Shown here: positions 10,976 to 23,273 of the stretch, one piece after another | Position numbering within the stretch: position 1 is the stretch's first letter | Layout: every line of letters begins with the position of its first letter | NCBI GenBank assembly: GCA_021521415.1 | Contig: JAIQDT010005832.1 | Coordinates: 87,995-151,994, forward strand | Reading direction: 5' to 3' | DNA length: 64,000 bases | DNA from: Bidens hawaiensis | Taxonomy: Eukaryota; Streptophyta; Magnoliopsida; Asterales; Asteraceae | Program-made: the position numbers and the translations under genes | Notes under the pieces: model-generated | What the model was told of the DNA's origin: nothing | The model's database searches: none | Seen by the model: the letters and a program-made list of their open reading frames with translations, nothing else

Positions 10976-13285
10976 TAAATAGAAAACATAAATGTATATT
11001 GTTCTACACGTTTCAAATTCAATTTGTTATTATTCATATTTTTTCTTTATTTCTCTCTTGTGACACATATTCACTCTTATTATTCGGTTATTAAAATATT
11101 ATATACAAACAAAAGTTAGATAATAAAATCAAAATTGATTTTAAAATTGTGCAAATGAAAAATGGTTTATAAACTAGTTAACTATAAACCCGATTGATTA
11201 TTTATGGGTGGGGGGGGGTGGGGGGAATTCATGCATAGAATGTCAATCGATCATGTTCATATCATATGTATGCTTCCTTTTATTTTTCATTCTATTAAAT
11301 AACAGTGTGTTTTAAATACGCTTTCTATAATGATTGCATGGTTTTCTTTTTAAACGAGGGGGTGGCGAGAGAGAGCGGGAAAGGGAGGGGGCAAAGGCGT
11401 GGGTGAGGGTGAAAGGTAGAGATTTCAATATGAAGAAGTTGGATGTAATGTTCGACGTGGGGCACATGCGAAATAATATTACAGGTAGTCAGACAAATCA
11501 GTTGCATAAACTATGCTATATAGAGATTCTTCAAATGGTGAGGGATCGATCAAATCCCACTACTGACAAAAAAAACAAAAAAGAATAGACGATTCAAAAA
11601 ACGTAAATGAGTGGCGAATATCATGGGGGTATCAAAGCAATTTCCTTCATTTGGGTGAAAGTAAGCCGAGTTTAGCTCCATAGTCCTTAGAATGGATAGA
11701 TCGGTGTTCTTTAAATGTCGTATTGTAAACTTCTTGCATACTTCTCCTAGCATCTTGCTACAATTGTGTTTGCTTTTAATAAAAGTTATCTTGTCATTAA
11801 GTAAAGGTAAATGTAAATAGTTTTGTAACAACTAAATAATATACTTTTAAATCCATCTAATTTATTGTAAAGGATTTAAACATTTGATCTTAAAAGCGTG
11901 AACATCTATTAGACCATTAGATGTGCATGTAAGAGCATTCTTAACCTACTTTACAAAAATTTGTGAGAGGAATATGTAAATTATATGGTATGATTATAAG
12001 TGGTTGTGAGTAGAGAAGAGAGAAAATGTTATGCGAGAAAGTTAAATTTGAGGTTTTACTGTTCACAACACATAATATTTTAATATTTTCTGAAAGCGGT
12101 TTTGAGTGAAGGAGAGATAGAAGATAATGATAAATGTATAATAAATATTATTTAATTGAACATGAGATATAAGATATAGTTATTTTTAATGTATTTATAT
12201 GATATATATAACAGAAAACTCAATATGAAAGCCAATTTAAAGAAATTGATCCAACAATGACCTACTTGCCCCTAGAATACTAAACTTGAAACAAGTGAGT
12301 CACCTTAATACTAAACGAAATTGTTTGGGTAGTATGGTAATATACTAATATCCGATAATGAGATCTGTTTCTTGTCCCCACGTCATAATCATCAAGATAT
12401 GGGAAAGCGATGTTTGATATTCTCAACTTCCAAACAAATAGAGGCCAAACGTATATATACGTTTTTATATTCCACACTCCATAATTCGGTTGAAAACATA
12501 TATATAATATTGTAAAAATATTATTTAGACAAACGTCGTAATATTAAACCCTTGGTAACTATTGTTTTGGATATAATACAAAAATTTTAAGTACATAAAT
12601 GCGTTTCAACTTCTGATTACCGTCTAAACACTAACTACAAGTGTATTATGTAAATTTTGTAATTCGTCACACACATTTAGTACATGTTAAAAACATTGAT
12701 ATCTATTACATTTGTTAGCATTTTCTTAAAGAGTTAAACCCCGAACATCTCAGATCACCCTAGCAAGTTAATCAAGGTTTCATACATAAAACAAAACATG
12801 ACCAGACCAGGAGAGAGGGTGGATGGTACCGGGCCCGATTCTCTAGGTAGTTCCGTAATTTTTAAAAAATATTTAAATGAATAGCCGGCGATCACATATT
12901 CATAAGTACCCAACTCACCAATTCATTTAAAGCCCAATAAACCATTTTAAAAAATGGCCTTTTGTGTTGAAACTCTACATAGATTTTTAAAGATATTTAC
13001 TTTTATTAGTTTTATATACGAGTTATTTAGGTCATATTTTATTTGGAGACTCGTATTTTTACTTGTCTATAGCCTAGAATTTTTAACGATTCTTAGGGAC
13101 GACCATGCTGGAAGAGCCCTCACTCAACTAGGAATAATACTCAAGGCGAAACTCCAATCCCCAACCTCCTATAAAGAAAAGCATTGGTTTGCCGCTAGAT
13201 TAATTGGTATTTGGTTTATTTAATCATGCATAGTCTTGATTGATATATTGAATGAATACTTTTTATATCAAAATCATACAAACTG
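10976..13285. other. Intergenic, AT-rich, nothing recognised
   Basis: Contains a poly-G stretch near 11209-11226 and a GAGAGA tract near 11368. A frame at 12954-13223 codes for a hydrophobic 89-aa peptide that I do not recognise. I see no promoter, splice sites or conservation that would support a gene. Confidence 0.5.
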
Positions 13286-14146
13286 GCAAAACATGTCCTT
13301 TATGTTTGCACGCTTTTTCAATAGGCGTCATTTGGTACTAACCCAGTTAAAATTTTCGTTAAATATGGTCATGTGCTTTATACATGAGGGCAGTGTGGTC
13401 ATTTTACCTCTTTAAGGATTGTTTGTGTAATTAGACTAAAGATTTGGTATTTTGAAAAAATACTTTTATTTTTTAATAAAATAAAAAATATACAAATAAC
13501 CTCTTTATCTTTCTCACACCCCTCTACCACAGTCTCCATCCACTGTCACCATCCTCTCCCATCATCACCACACCCCAAAAACCACCATTACCACTAATCC
13601 ACTATAACTTAACAGCCATAAACCAAGACTGCCATCGATCACTTGAAATCAACCTCTATATGTGAGTCAAGAACATAGCATTGGTGATCTCAGATCTTTG
13701 GATATATAGAGAGAGACGACGAACAACACACCTTGTCGTTCTACCGACGGTGGTTTCATGTGGCGGCGATATTGGTGATTGTGGTTGGAAACATTCAAGC
13801 AACTGTTCCCGGCTGCATAGCAGGCGGTCGGTAGGGTTTTGAGAAAAACCGGTGGTGTGATGGTGGTGGTTCTGTTGTGGTCCTGTGTTGGTTTGTATCT
13901 CAGAGAGAGAGAGAGAAAGATTATATTTTTAAAATAAATTATTTTTTACTTTTAATTATAATGTGTGAATTTACTACACTGCCCTCATGTGCAAAGCACA
14001 TGACCATATTTAACGAAAAATTTAACTGGGTTAGTACCAAAGGACGTAACGTGAACAGAATTTGAAACATGAAATACGTTTTCTGTCATTTCTTTTGCCA
14101 AAGGACGTCTAATGAAAATCGTGCAAACATAAAGGACCAGTTTTGC
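13286..14146. mobile_element. MITE with long inverted repeats, probably MULE-type (about 860 bp)
   Basis: The left arm (13286-13409) and right arm (about 13966-14146) are inverted copies. They share segments such as TCCTTTATGTTTGCACG and TTCGTTAAATATGGTCATGT. The right arm holds an extra insert of about 50 bp. No clean target duplication was found. The interior contains CACC- and GGTGGT-rich sequence with no long frame. Confidence 0.6.
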
Positions 14147-14499
14147 TATTTGTCAAATCATATATTGTAAAAACACATTTAAGGTAAGGGGGAAACAAAT
14201 AGAATTCAATATTTTGTTTTTTTTTTTTGGACAGAAATCTAAATAGTAAATACCTAAACATGCCTCTAGTTCTAACCATCCTTTTGTTTTGTAAAGGACA
14301 CCAAATTCCCAATGTGCTCCATACTTGAAATTTGATCCAATCACGAGTGATGACATGTCTAGTCATTTCGTTAGTGAAGATTTGTATAATGATCATCAAT
14401 CTTGTAGTGTTGCAACAATTGCTTTGTTTAATTTAATATATGCTCCAAGAAATTGACACTAAACAGGTTGAAAAAATATAAAAATTTGTTATTGTATTT
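14147..14499. other. Truncation zone at the left end of element B
   Basis: No gag-pol sequence in plus orientation occurs to the left of the antisense gene of element B, so the element is broken somewhere in this stretch or just inside 14500. I could not place the breakpoint exactly. Confidence 0.4.
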
Positions 14500-15791
14500 T
14501 TATGTGGTGTTTCCTTGAGGCAAAGAAGACAAGGAAACCTTGGAGGTAAACCCCTTGGTTTTCTTAAGTCCCTTCACCTGAGTAGGAGGATCCTGAGCAA
14601 CAGGGGCATCATTTTTCTTCTGTTTTTTACTGGCCCCTGCGCCAGTTTTCCCTTTAGCTTTACGCTTGAGTTGTGGCACCTCAGCTTCCTCCTCCACCTC
14701 TTCTTCCGCGAGCTCCAGCTCATAGTTCTCGAGCGCATCTACAATACGTGCAACAGAAATGTTAACCAAATTTAGTATTCTAAAGGCATAAACATAAGTA
14801 CAAAGGCCTACCAGGCGCATCGCTGTCAAAGCAAAATCCCAAATCAACAGGGATGAACATATCAGCGAAGCGATCGGGGAAGCCAACTTCCCCAGCGCCC
14901 AGCGCGACAGAGCCACCCTCCATATGCTCATCATAGGCGGCGTGGACGTACTCCTTGCTTACTGCATAAAACAAAGACAAATGATATCAGCAAAACGAAT
15001 TATATTCGCGCAGAAATAATGCAATGAGCTAATAACTCACATAATCCATCAACTTGGATAACAGGCTCAGTCGCGCTGTCGGCCCACCTCCTGCTCATGC
15101 CAACCCCCACCAGCGCCTCCTCGCAAATATTCTTGGCGGGGGATGGTTCAGCAGTCAACTTATCAACCCATGCGCCAGTTGGGTTCTTAAGAACATTCAC
15201 ATCCGCGGGCGCAGAAGTGATCGCGCGCATGGTCATGCGGATGGGAATCACACCAGCCTTAATATAGAAAAATTTCTCAGACCAGTCATGAAGGCTCTTG
15301 AAGGAAACAGTGCAGCACTTGACCTTCTGACTGCGAGGAACGAATGAGAACCAAGAATCTTGGATTTTTGGCTTATAAAAAAATTGAAAGCGCCGAGGGG
15401 TTGGCTCCTCGCGCTGAGCTTTGCACATGAACTCAAAATGAGTCATGCGCACAAGTCCAAAAGGATGGACTTGGGATATGTGAATCCCATGAAATTTAAG
15501 CAGCGCACCCATAAACCTTGTCATCGGGAGACGAAGGTTGCAGTGAGTGAAAAAATGGCAGTATAAGGAGATATAGCCAGTGGGCGGATCTGCCGCCGTT
15601 TGCCCGGCCGCCGGGAGCATACAGCCGTACTCAGGGAGAAAACCCTGAGAGGCGATGAGACTGTCGAAATCAGACTGTCTCAATTTGCAGGGAATCTCAT
15701 CCCGCCTCTTCACTGTTTTGCCCTTCCCCACCTCCTCCGACGAGGCCTCAGCAGCCCGTTTTCCCTTGCCGGTCTTCTTCAAAGTGGACAT
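14500..15791 (-). CDS. Antisense accessory gene of element B, N-terminal part (putative gypsy-type transposase family)
   Basis: Three exons on the minus strand: 15791-15041, 14961-14812 and 14738-14500, joined by introns of 79 and 73 bp with GTGAGT/TATGCAG and GTAGGC/TTGTAG borders. Phases fit and give 379 codons plus stop. The N-terminus is basic (MSTLKKTGKGKR). The core, about residues 30-235, has the aromatic-rich pattern of plant putative gypsy-type transposase proteins, for example PTGYISLYCHFF and RFQFFYKPKIQDSWF. The C-terminus is an acidic stretch followed by a Lys-rich stretch. Compared with the C-terminal half seen in element A it lacks the coiled coil, so this gene is probably cut off at 14500. 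What the protein does for the element is not known. Confidence 0.65.
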
Positions 15792-16390
15792 GACTAATGA
15801 TTTTACACGGCGTCTGCTGGGGAGATTGTGGCGTCTGGGTTATCAGACATACAACTGTGAATCAAACAGAGGTTACTTCAAGAACGGAAATCTGGAAGCA
15901 AAAGACAAGCTCTTAATCGGAATAAAAATGGAAGGAAAGAAAAAGCTCTGAAATAATAATGAAGATGAAGAATAACAACTCAAAAGGCTTGCTTTTATAG
16001 GCCCAGGAGAGAGAGAAACAGGTACTGTGTGACATCTGCCCGATCCGACCCGACCCAGGTACCCGTTTCTCTGACCCGATCTCTTTCTTTTATGATTTAA
16101 TATTTATTTATACTTATATTTTACTTTCAATAATAATAATATACTTTTCCCTCCCGCCTCTTTCTCTCTCTTTCTTTCCGCCGTTCCGTCCCTCTCCTCT
16201 CTTTCCGCCTTCTTTTCCCTCTTGTCGCCGTCCCGCCCTTAAGCCTTGAACCCTTTCCTTAACTCTTTGCTTGTCCTTTGGTTCTTCCCGCCTAAGGATG
16301 TCTGCAGCTCCACGCGCCAGACTCCTTACATGGAAGCCTGCGTGAAGACATCTTGTTCCTGCGATGCGTGAAGAGAACTCTTCTCGCAGC

Positions 16391-16560
16391 GCGCTAAGAA
16401 TGCATGTTCTTCCCGCAATGCGCTAAGAATGCATGTTCTTCCCGCAATGCGCTAAGAATGTATGTTCTTCCCGCGATGCGCTTAGAATTCTAGTTCTTCA
16501 CGCAGCACGCTAAGGATTTGTGATTTTTCCCGCAGTGCGCTAAGGATTGTTGTGCCAGCC
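16391..16560 (+). repeat. 29-bp tandem array in U3 of chromovirus LTR
   Basis: About six units modelled on GCGCTAAGAATGCATGTTCT plus CCCGCAAT, decaying towards the right end. The 3' LTR (from 23637) has one unit fewer. Upstream of the TATA box, the array is placed where enhancers usually lie. Confidence 0.85.
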
Positions 16561-16949
16561 TTCGCGCTCGCGCACTCAGCCTTCCCGCGCTTAACCCTTG
16601 TATCTTCTGTTTATTCTAGCCGTTTGCTTTTGTCATGTCTTTTCTTCTGAGCTGTTGACCTAACCTATCTAATGTCTGAATAGTAACTTTCGGCGCAGCA
16701 TGCGTACCAACCCCATTGGTTGGTAGAAAAAGTGACTGACATTATCTTTTGAGATCTGCTTTTTCATGCTTTATCCAGTACCTTTATCTGATCCGCCCAT
16801 GCCTGTTGCTGTTCCCTGTCAGCTTTTCTCTTGTCCCCTGCAGCTGCCATATCTTTTGATATCTTTACTTTTCAGAACTTTTTACTGTTGATATCTTTTC
16901 TTTTACTTTTGGAGATCTTTTCTAGGGTTTGTGTCCCCTAGGGTTTGCC

Positions 16950-16957
16950 TATATATA
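16950..16957 (+). promoter_or_regulatory. TATA box of chromovirus LTR
   Basis: TATATATA followed about 30 bp later by ACACTTCACACACTACAC, a plausible start region. The same sequence recurs in the 3' LTR near 24167. Confidence 0.7.
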
Positions 16958-17978
16958 GTACTATTTTCTTAACACTTCACACACTACACTTATTCTCTTC
17001 CTCCCTTTTTGCTCTCTGCCGTTGTTCTTCAGCCGCCTCCCTCCTCTCTTGCCTCCGTTTTCTCCTCTCCTCTGCCCTGTTTTCCGGTAATATATTATAT
17101 ATAATAACTTATTAATTATGCTAACTTATAATCAAGACTTAAAAACAGATCGTTAAAACTATAATCTTAATTATAGGTTAACCTGTGCTTGTTGAAAGTT
17201 GGTTTTTGCTTTATCTTACACCGCATCGTTTATCAAGTGAGTTATCTCGTATCTAATCCCTTTTTATTTTAAATGCTTTGGGATGTTCATGTGTTCATAC
17301 AAAACTTGAGTCTTAAACTTGTTTATGAACTTTAGTCGCGCAGTATCCCATGTGTTGAGGACGTTTACTTGGCTGTTATTTGTATGTGTGTATCATTAAC
17401 CGCTTTGTTCGGCCTATTCCGAAGTTTTCATGGTACCATTAGATGAACACGGGAGACCTATCGTTTACGGTTTTCTTTGTTTACACTTGCACAGATGTTT
17501 TCTCGTTTTTGTGCTCAATTGGGAGCACGGATTGAACTATGAACTATGAGCTATGATCTATCTAGGCTTGATTACAATCTGATTGCACCCTTGTTAAACA
17601 CCAGACATACACGTGTTGCGCGCAGATTTATGGCTATCTATGTATTGTATTAAACTTGATTTCTCACCAACACGCAAGTGTTTGACGTTTATTTTAACAC
17701 ATGTTCAGGTTTGCAGTAGCTGTTTTGGAGCTTGTGGACACGTAGGACGTTTTTACTTTTGGACCTAGAATTAAAATGTATCAAGACAAGTTAATGTTGT
17801 TTGAATGTTATAATTTATAATATATTGATTTATGTTTGATTTATGTTCTTTATTTTCCCCGCTGCGCGTGCGCGATAAAATGTGTATTAATAAATATTGA
17901 CACCAATAGTGTCGCGAGTAATGAAGCAATATGTGGCGCCCCGATGTATAATCCGCCTTTGGTCGGGGTGTTACAGAT

Positions 17979-17996
17979 TGGTATCAGAGCTCGTTG
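17979..17996 (+). other. Primer binding site of chromovirus
   Basis: TGGTATCAGAGCTCG starts three bases after the LTR. TGGTATCAGAGC is complementary to the 3' end of plant initiator tRNA-Met and is the standard primer site. Confidence 0.9.
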
Positions 17997-18210
17997 ACTT
18001 TAGGATAGGTGGTTAGACGTAACGGCCTAGAATACCTAAGAGTCCCTTCTCGCGCATGAGAGAAATCTCATGTTTGCACGCTTATTGTTAATTACTCGTT
18101 ATTTATGAATATGCTCGCACTTGCGCAGTATATGATTTTATGTTTTATTTCGCGATATTTCGATTTTTGCTGAATTTCGATTTTTATTGATTTTTCTTGC
18201 CTATTCGTTT

Positions 18211-18485
18211 GTTGGGATTTGAAGATCCGAAAAGTCATGGTGATACATGAATAGATGATTTTCAATTTCCATTTACGATTATGTTCTGAGGTTGGAGACT
18301 TGAAAAGTCATGGTGATACATGAATTGTCAACCTCCAATACTCATTTTCTTGTATGTTTTATATTGAGGATTGAAAAGTCATGGTGATACATGAATCGTC
18401 AATCTCCAATACTCGTTTGCTCGTATATTTTAAATTGGGAATTCGGAAAGTCATGGTGATACATGAATTGTCGATTCTTGATTCG
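18211..18485 (+). repeat. Four tandem hairpin units in chromovirus 5' leader
   Basis: The core AAAGTCATGGTGATACATGA occurs at 18231, 18304, 18375 and 18447, a spacing of 71-73 bases. Each core contains TCATG-GTGATA-CATGA, a 5-bp stem with a 6-base loop. Each core is flanked by arms that differ between units but pair with each other: 18214-18227 with 18257-18270, 18292-18303 with 18328-18338, 18364-18374 with 18399-18409, and 18435-18445 with 18472-18481. The array lies between the primer site and the gag start. It could be an RNA packaging, dimerisation or translation signal (inference). Confidence 0.75.
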
Positions 18486-18631
18486 AATTTGTTACCTTTA
18501 TTAAGTCTGCATTTAGGATCATTTATTTTACTTTAACTGTTGACTGTAACTGACTCCGTGAAACCAAGCTTTATAAGATTAAAACTTTGCGCTAAAACCA
18601 AGATATTAACTAAAATTAAAATTTTTATAGA

Positions 18632-21600
18632 ATGCCTCCGCTATCTCGCCGATTTCAGAGAAGAGAAGCCTCGCGCATGCGTAGACAGCAACGTTCCCAG
18701 GAAATGGCCGCCGTGATAGCCCAAGCCTTGAGCCAAAACAATACCTCCAGTTACAACATTAAGTCCTTTAACGCGGGTAACCCTCCAAAGTTCACAGGTC
18801 TTGAAGGAGCCACCGTGATGCTCCAGTGGCTTGAGAAAATAGAAAACACTTTCCTCCACACCCAATGCCCCTCAGACAGACGAACCCTATATGCTTCCAG
18901 TGTCCTGGAATCCAGAGCGCTTACATGGTGGAATGGAGTAGCTCATGCGCGTGGCGCAGAGGCTGCTTCTAGCATGACATGGGAGGAATTCAAGGAAATT
19001 CTTACGCGAGAATTCTGCCCTCCCAACGAAGTGAAGCGCCTGGAGGAAGAATTCTGGAACTTGAAGCAATACAGTGGCGAAGCGCGCGAGTACGCGACGC
19101 GCTTCCACGAGCTAAGCTTACTGGTCCCTCACCTTGTTACCCCTTCCCGCCGAGCCATAGAGAAATTCCTTGGGGGTCTCCCCATGGAAATTCAAGATTC
19201 TGTATGGGCCAGAAACCCAGTTACCCTCTCTGACGCCATCGAGTTGGCCGCTGTGCTCAGCGACAACCATGTCAGAGCAGGAACCCTGTTCCTGCGGGGA
19301 ACAGAAAAGACCAAACCCACCAAGACTGTCCCTGAACCAACAGAAACCAAACCAGAACCCTCAAACCGTAACAACCTCAAGCGCAGGCGCAAAGCCTATG
19401 CGCTTACCAACCCGCCCATTACCCAACAACCCATTTACCAACCTCCAGTTTATGCGCCTAACCCACTGTCAGCCTACCCAACACCTATAGTCCACAACTA
19501 TGCCTTAACCAATCCCGCACTCCCTGCCCCGCCACCTAAGAAACCTTACACAGGAAATCAACCTTTTTGCCCAACCTGTAGACTTCACCACCCAACCCAA
19601 ACCCCGTGTCGACAATGTAACCGATGTGGCCGCGTTGGTCACTCTGCTGAATACTGTAGAGTCCCTCTCGCCAACCCAATTGCGCCAACACCACCAGTCT
19701 ACCCGCAGAATCCACAACCAACCTACCAAAACCCACGACCCAGGTCGTGCTATAACTGCGGTGATCCCAGTCATTTCCGGAACGCGTGCCCGAGACTACA
19801 AGTGCAAATCACACAAGCGAATCCGGTGAACCAGATTTCGAACCAAGTGACGCGTGGACGAGCTTTTAACATAACCGCGCACCAAGCGCAAGCGAATAAT
19901 GACGTAGTTAATGGTACATTTTTGCTTAACGGATTTTATGCTTCTATACTTTTTGATACTGGCGCCGATCGAAGTTTTATTTCTCGCGCCTTCGAACAGA
20001 AGCTTGCGCGACCGCGCGATGACTTAAAAGAAGATTTTTCAGTTGAATTGGCTAATGGCGAAACTGTTTTAATTAACTCTGTGATTAAAGATTGCACGCT
20101 TAACCTTAACGAAAACGATTTTCTGATTGACCTCATCCCCATGCCTCTTGGAAGCTTTGATGTTATCATTGGTATGGACTGGCTCTCAAAGAATCGCGCC
20201 GAAGTTATTTGCGCCAAGAAGTTGATTTGCATTCCTCGAGAAAATGGTGATCTTCACATCTACGGCGAGAAACCCTCCCGCGGTCTTAAGCTTATGTCTT
20301 GCGCTGAAGCCCGAAGACTCATGCGGAAGAAGTGTATTGCATTTTTAGCCCATGTGGTCAAACCTGCTGAAGAGAAGAAGCTTCGCGATATCCCTGTTGT
20401 GCGTGATTTCCCTGAAGTTTTTCCTGATGATCTTCCTGGTATCCCTCCCGCTCGTGAAGTCGAGTTTCGTATTGATCTTGTCCCTGGTGCTTCCCCCGTA
20501 GCTAAATCTCCTTATCGTCTTGCACCCGCTGAGATGCAAGAATTGGCAAGTCAACTTCAAGAGTTGACCGCTAAAGGATTCATCCGCCCTAGCTCTTCGC
20601 CCTGGGGTGCTCCGGTGTTGTTCGTTAAAAAGAAAGATGGATCGTTTCGCATGTGTATTGATTACCGCGAGTTGAACAAACTCACCATTAAAAACCGGTA
20701 TCCCTTACCGCGTATTGACGACCTCTTTGATCAACTCCAAGGTGCCTCTTGTTTCTCGAAGATTGATCTCCGCTCTGGCTATCACCAGTTGCGCATCCGC
20801 GATGAAGATGTTCCGAAGACTGCTTTTCGAACTCGTTATGGCCATTTTGAATTCTTGGTCATGTCCTTCGGTTTAACCAACGCACCCGCCGTTTTCATGG
20901 ATCTAATGAATCGGGTGTGTAGGCCTTTCTTGGATAAATTCGTGATCGTGTTTATCGATGATGTTCTGGTGTATTCTAAGACCAAGGCCGAGCATGAGCA
21001 ACATCTCCGATTGGTATTGCAAAAGCTCCGAACCGAGCAGCTCTATGCTAAGCTTTCCAAGTGTGAATTCTGGTCTGATGAAGTACAGTTTCTTGGTCAT
21101 GTTGTTAACAAGATGGGTATTCATGTCGACCCATCCAAGATTGAAGCAATCAAGAACTGGATTACGCCATCCTCTCCTTCTGAGATCCGTTCCTTTCTGG
21201 GCTTAGCTGGTTACTACCGGCGATTCATTTCGAACTTCTCAAAGATCGCTTTGCCTTTAACAGCTCTAACGCACAAAGGTAAACCGTATATTTGGGGCTC
21301 GAAGCAAGAAGAAGCCTTTCTAACGCTCAAGCGTTTGTTGTGTGAAGCTCCTGTTCTTGCGCTACCTGAGGGTAATGATGATTTTGTCGTGTATTGCGAT
21401 GCATCCAACCAAGGTCTCGGTTGTGTTCTTATGCAACGAGGCAAGGTTATCGCTTACGCATCAAGGCAACTCAAGGTTCATGAAAAGAATTATACAACTC
21501 ACGACCTCGAGCTTGGTGCAGTTGTTTTTGCCTTGAAGATCTGGAGACACTACCTTTATGGTACTAAGTGTATCCTCTACACTGACCATAAAAGCCTTCA

Positions 21601-23239
21601 GCATATCTTTGATCAAAAGGAACTTAACATGAGGCAACGCCGATGGAACGAACTCATCAGCGATTACGAATGTGAGATCCGGTATCATCCTGGTAAGGCT
21701 AATGTGGTAGCCGATGCGCTCAGCCGAAAACCCTGCCAGCTTAACTGTATCTTGCCGCGCACGCATCTTCACTTCGCGCCGATTCAAAGCAACCTTGAAT
21801 CGCGTATTCGTGACGCGCAGCGCGCATCCATCAGTAATGGTAACCTTCGCGCCGAGTTAGTGTGTGGCGCGGAAGCACTCTTTGTCCCTAATCTGAGTGG
21901 AATTCTCTGCTATCTTAATCGCATCTGGATTCCCTTTGATGAGAATCTTCGCGCTGATATCCTGAGTGAAGCGCACAAATCTCGGTATTCTATTCATCCT
22001 GGCGCTGATAAGATGTACAAGGATTTGCGCATTACTTATTGGTGGCCCGGTATGAAAAAGGATATTGCTGTGTTCGTAGCTAGATGTCTGACTTGTTCTA
22101 AAGTGAAAGCTGAACACCAACGCCCGTCTGGTTTGCTCGAACAACCAGAAATTCCTACGTGGAAATGGGAATGTGTAGCGATGGACTTTATTACCAAGTT
22201 ACCTTTGACAGCAAGCAAACATGATAGCATTTGGGTAATAGTGGATCGATTGACTAAGTCTGCTCACTTTCTGCCCATTCGTGAAAACTACCGTGTTGAG
22301 CAACTCGCGCAGCTGTATGTCAAGGAAATTGTCTGCCGCCATGGTACTCCTTTGAGCATCATATCCGATCGCGATGGCCGTTTTATATCTCGCTTTTGGA
22401 AATCTCTCCAATTTGCGCTAGGAACTTGCTTGGACATGAGTACGGCATATCATCCTCACACTGACGGTCAGTCTGAGCGAACTATTCAAACTCTTGAGGA
22501 TATGCTCCGATCTTGTGTTCTTGATTTTGGAGGTAATTGGGATTCGCACCTGCCTTTGATCGAGTTCTCTTATAATAACAGCTATCATTCCAGTATCGGT
22601 ATGGCCCCATTTGAAGCACTTTACGGTCGTAAGTGCCGCTCCCCGATCTGTTGGAGCGAAGTGGGTGAAACTCAAATCACAGGACCCGAACTTGTTCAAG
22701 AGACAACCGATAAAATCGCCAAGATCCGTGATCATCTGCTGACTGCCAGGAGCCGACAGAAGAGTTACTCAGATCGTAGGCGAAAGCCTCTCGAATTTCA
22801 AGTTGGTGATCTTGTTCTCCTCAAAGTGTCGCCTTGGAAAGGTGTTGTCCGCTTTGGGAAGAAAGGTAAGCTTGCTCCTCGATATGTTGGTCCATTCAAG
22901 ATTCTCGCGCGTGTGGGAAAAGTTGCCTACAGACTTGACCTGCCGCCCGCGCTCAGTAATGTGCATCCAACGTTCCATGTATCCAATCTCAAGAAGTGTT
23001 TAGCTGACGAGAACCTTCACATTCCACTTGATGAAGTTCAAGTTGATGAAACTATGCATTTCGTTGAGAAGCCTGTTGAGATTATGGATCGCGAGGTTAA
23101 GCAAACCAAGCGCAGTCGTATCCCTATCGTGAAAGTTCGCTGGGAGTCCAAGCGCGGAGCCGAGTTTACATGGGAAAGGGAAGATCAAATGAAGATCAAG
23201 TACCCGCACCTGTTCCCTGCGCAACCTACTTCGAGATAA
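18632..23239 (+). CDS. Gag-Pol polyprotein of chromovirus
   Basis: Intact frame of 1535 codons. Gag fills about residues 1-300. Two CCHC zinc knuckles follow: [14 protein letters not shown] at 329-342 and [14 protein letters not shown] at 373-386. The protease motif FDTGADRSF lies at 441-449. The reverse transcriptase has FIDD at 774-777, and the RNase H has YCDAS at 921-925. The integrase catalytic residues are D1185, D1246 and E1282, a proper D,D-35-E spacing. The last 50 residues (IPIVKVRW...GAEFTWERE) look like the chromodomain-type tail of chromoviruses, which is known to guide integration to certain chromatin. Gag, protease, RT-RNase H and integrase would be released by the internal protease. 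The start codon is the first ATG after the leader. Confidence 0.96.
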   Translation: MPPLSRRFQRREASRMRRQQRSQEMAAVIAQALSQNNTSSYNIKSFNAGNPPKFTGLEGATVMLQWLEKIENTFLHTQCPSDRRTLYASSVLESRALTWWNGVAHARGAEAASSMTWEEFKEILTREFCPPNEVKRLEEEFWNLKQYSGEAREYATRFHELSLLVPHLVTPSRRAIEKFLGGLPMEIQDSVWARNPVTLSDAIELAAVLSDNHVRAGTLFLRGTEKTKPTKTVPEPTETKPEPSNRNNLKRRRKAYALTNPPITQQPIYQPPVYAPNPLSAYPTPIVHNYALTNPALPAPPPKKPYTGNQPFCPTCRLHHPTQTPCRQCNRCGRVGHSAEYCRVPLANPIAPTPPVYPQNPQPTYQNPRPRSCYNCGDPSHFRNACPRLQVQITQANPVNQISNQVTRGRAFNITAHQAQANNDVVNGTFLLNGFYASILFDTGADRSFISRAFEQKLARPRDDLKEDFSVELANGETVLINSVIKDCTLNLNENDFLIDLIPMPLGSFDVIIGMDWLSKNRAEVICAKKLICIPRENGDLHIYGEKPSRGLKLMSCAEARRLMRKKCIAFLAHVVKPAEEKKLRDIPVVRDFPEVFPDDLPGIPPAREVEFRIDLVPGASPVAKSPYRLAPAEMQELASQLQELTAKGFIRPSSSPWGAPVLFVKKKDGSFRMCIDYRELNKLTIKNRYPLPRIDDLFDQLQGASCFSKIDLRSGYHQLRIRDEDVPKTAFRTRYGHFEFLVMSFGLTNAPAVFMDLMNRVCRPFLDKFVIVFIDDVLVYSKTKAEHEQHLRLVLQKLRTEQLYAKLSKCEFWSDEVQFLGHVVNKMGIHVDPSKIEAIKNWITPSSPSEIRSFLGLAGYYRRFISNFSKIALPLTALTHKGKPYIWGSKQEEAFLTLKRLLCEAPVLALPEGNDDFVVYCDASNQGLGCVLMQRGKVIAYASRQLKVHEKNYTTHDLELGAVVFALKIWRHYLYGTKCILYTDHKSLQHIFDQKELNMRQRRWNELISDYECEIRYHPGKANVVADALSRKPCQLNCILPRTHLHFAPIQSNLESRIRDAQRASISNGNLRAELVCGAEALFVPNLSGILCYLNRIWIPFDENLRADILSEAHKSRYSIHPGADKMYKDLRITYWWPGMKKDIAVFVARCLTCSKVKAEHQRPSGLLEQPEIPTWKWECVAMDFITKLPLTASKHDSIWVIVDRLTKSAHFLPIRENYRVEQLAQLYVKEIVCRHGTPLSIISDRDGRFISRFWKSLQFALGTCLDMSTAYHPHTDGQSERTIQTLEDMLRSCVLDFGGNWDSHLPLIEFSYNNSYHSSIGMAPFEALYGRKCRSPICWSEVGETQITGPELVQETTDKIAKIRDHLLTARSRQKSYSDRRRKPLEFQVGDLVLLKVSPWKGVVRFGKKGKLAPRYVGPFKILARVGKVAYRLDLPPALSNVHPTFHVSNLKKCLADENLHIPLDEVQVDETMHFVEKPVEIMDREVKQTKRSRIPIVKVRWESKRGAEFTWEREDQMKIKYPHLFPAQPTSR

Positions 23240-23259
23240 ATTTCGGGACGAAATTTCTT

Positions 23260-23273
23260 AAAGTAGGGGAGAC
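23260..23273 (+). other. Polypurine tract of chromovirus
   Basis: AAAGTAGGGGAGAC directly before the 3' LTR, the usual primer for plus-strand synthesis. Confidence 0.85.

Larger units (their letters stand above)
16028..17975 (+). repeat. 5' LTR of chromovirus (1948 bp)
   Basis: Begins TGTGACATCTGCC and ends CGGGGTGTTACA. U3 has CT-rich blocks and a 29-bp tandem array. The TATA box is at 16950, so R starts near 16980, leaving about 1 kb of R-U5. A possible splice donor (CCGGTAATA) follows a CT-rich leader near 17090. Confidence 0.95.

Noticed and set aside
11209..11226. Poly-G runs (also 25616, 44085, 45755) as functional sites
   Set aside because: Homopolymers are prone to sequencing error and slippage. 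Only the one before the element B LTR has a position that gives it meaning.
12954..13223. 89-codon hydrophobic frame
   Set aside because: No family recognised, no promoter or conservation evidence. Chance is more likely in AT-rich DNA.
18231..18470. Regularly spaced repeats resembling a CRISPR array
   Set aside because: Only four units, in the leader of a plant LTR retrotransposon, with spacers that pair with each other. This is not a prokaryotic array.
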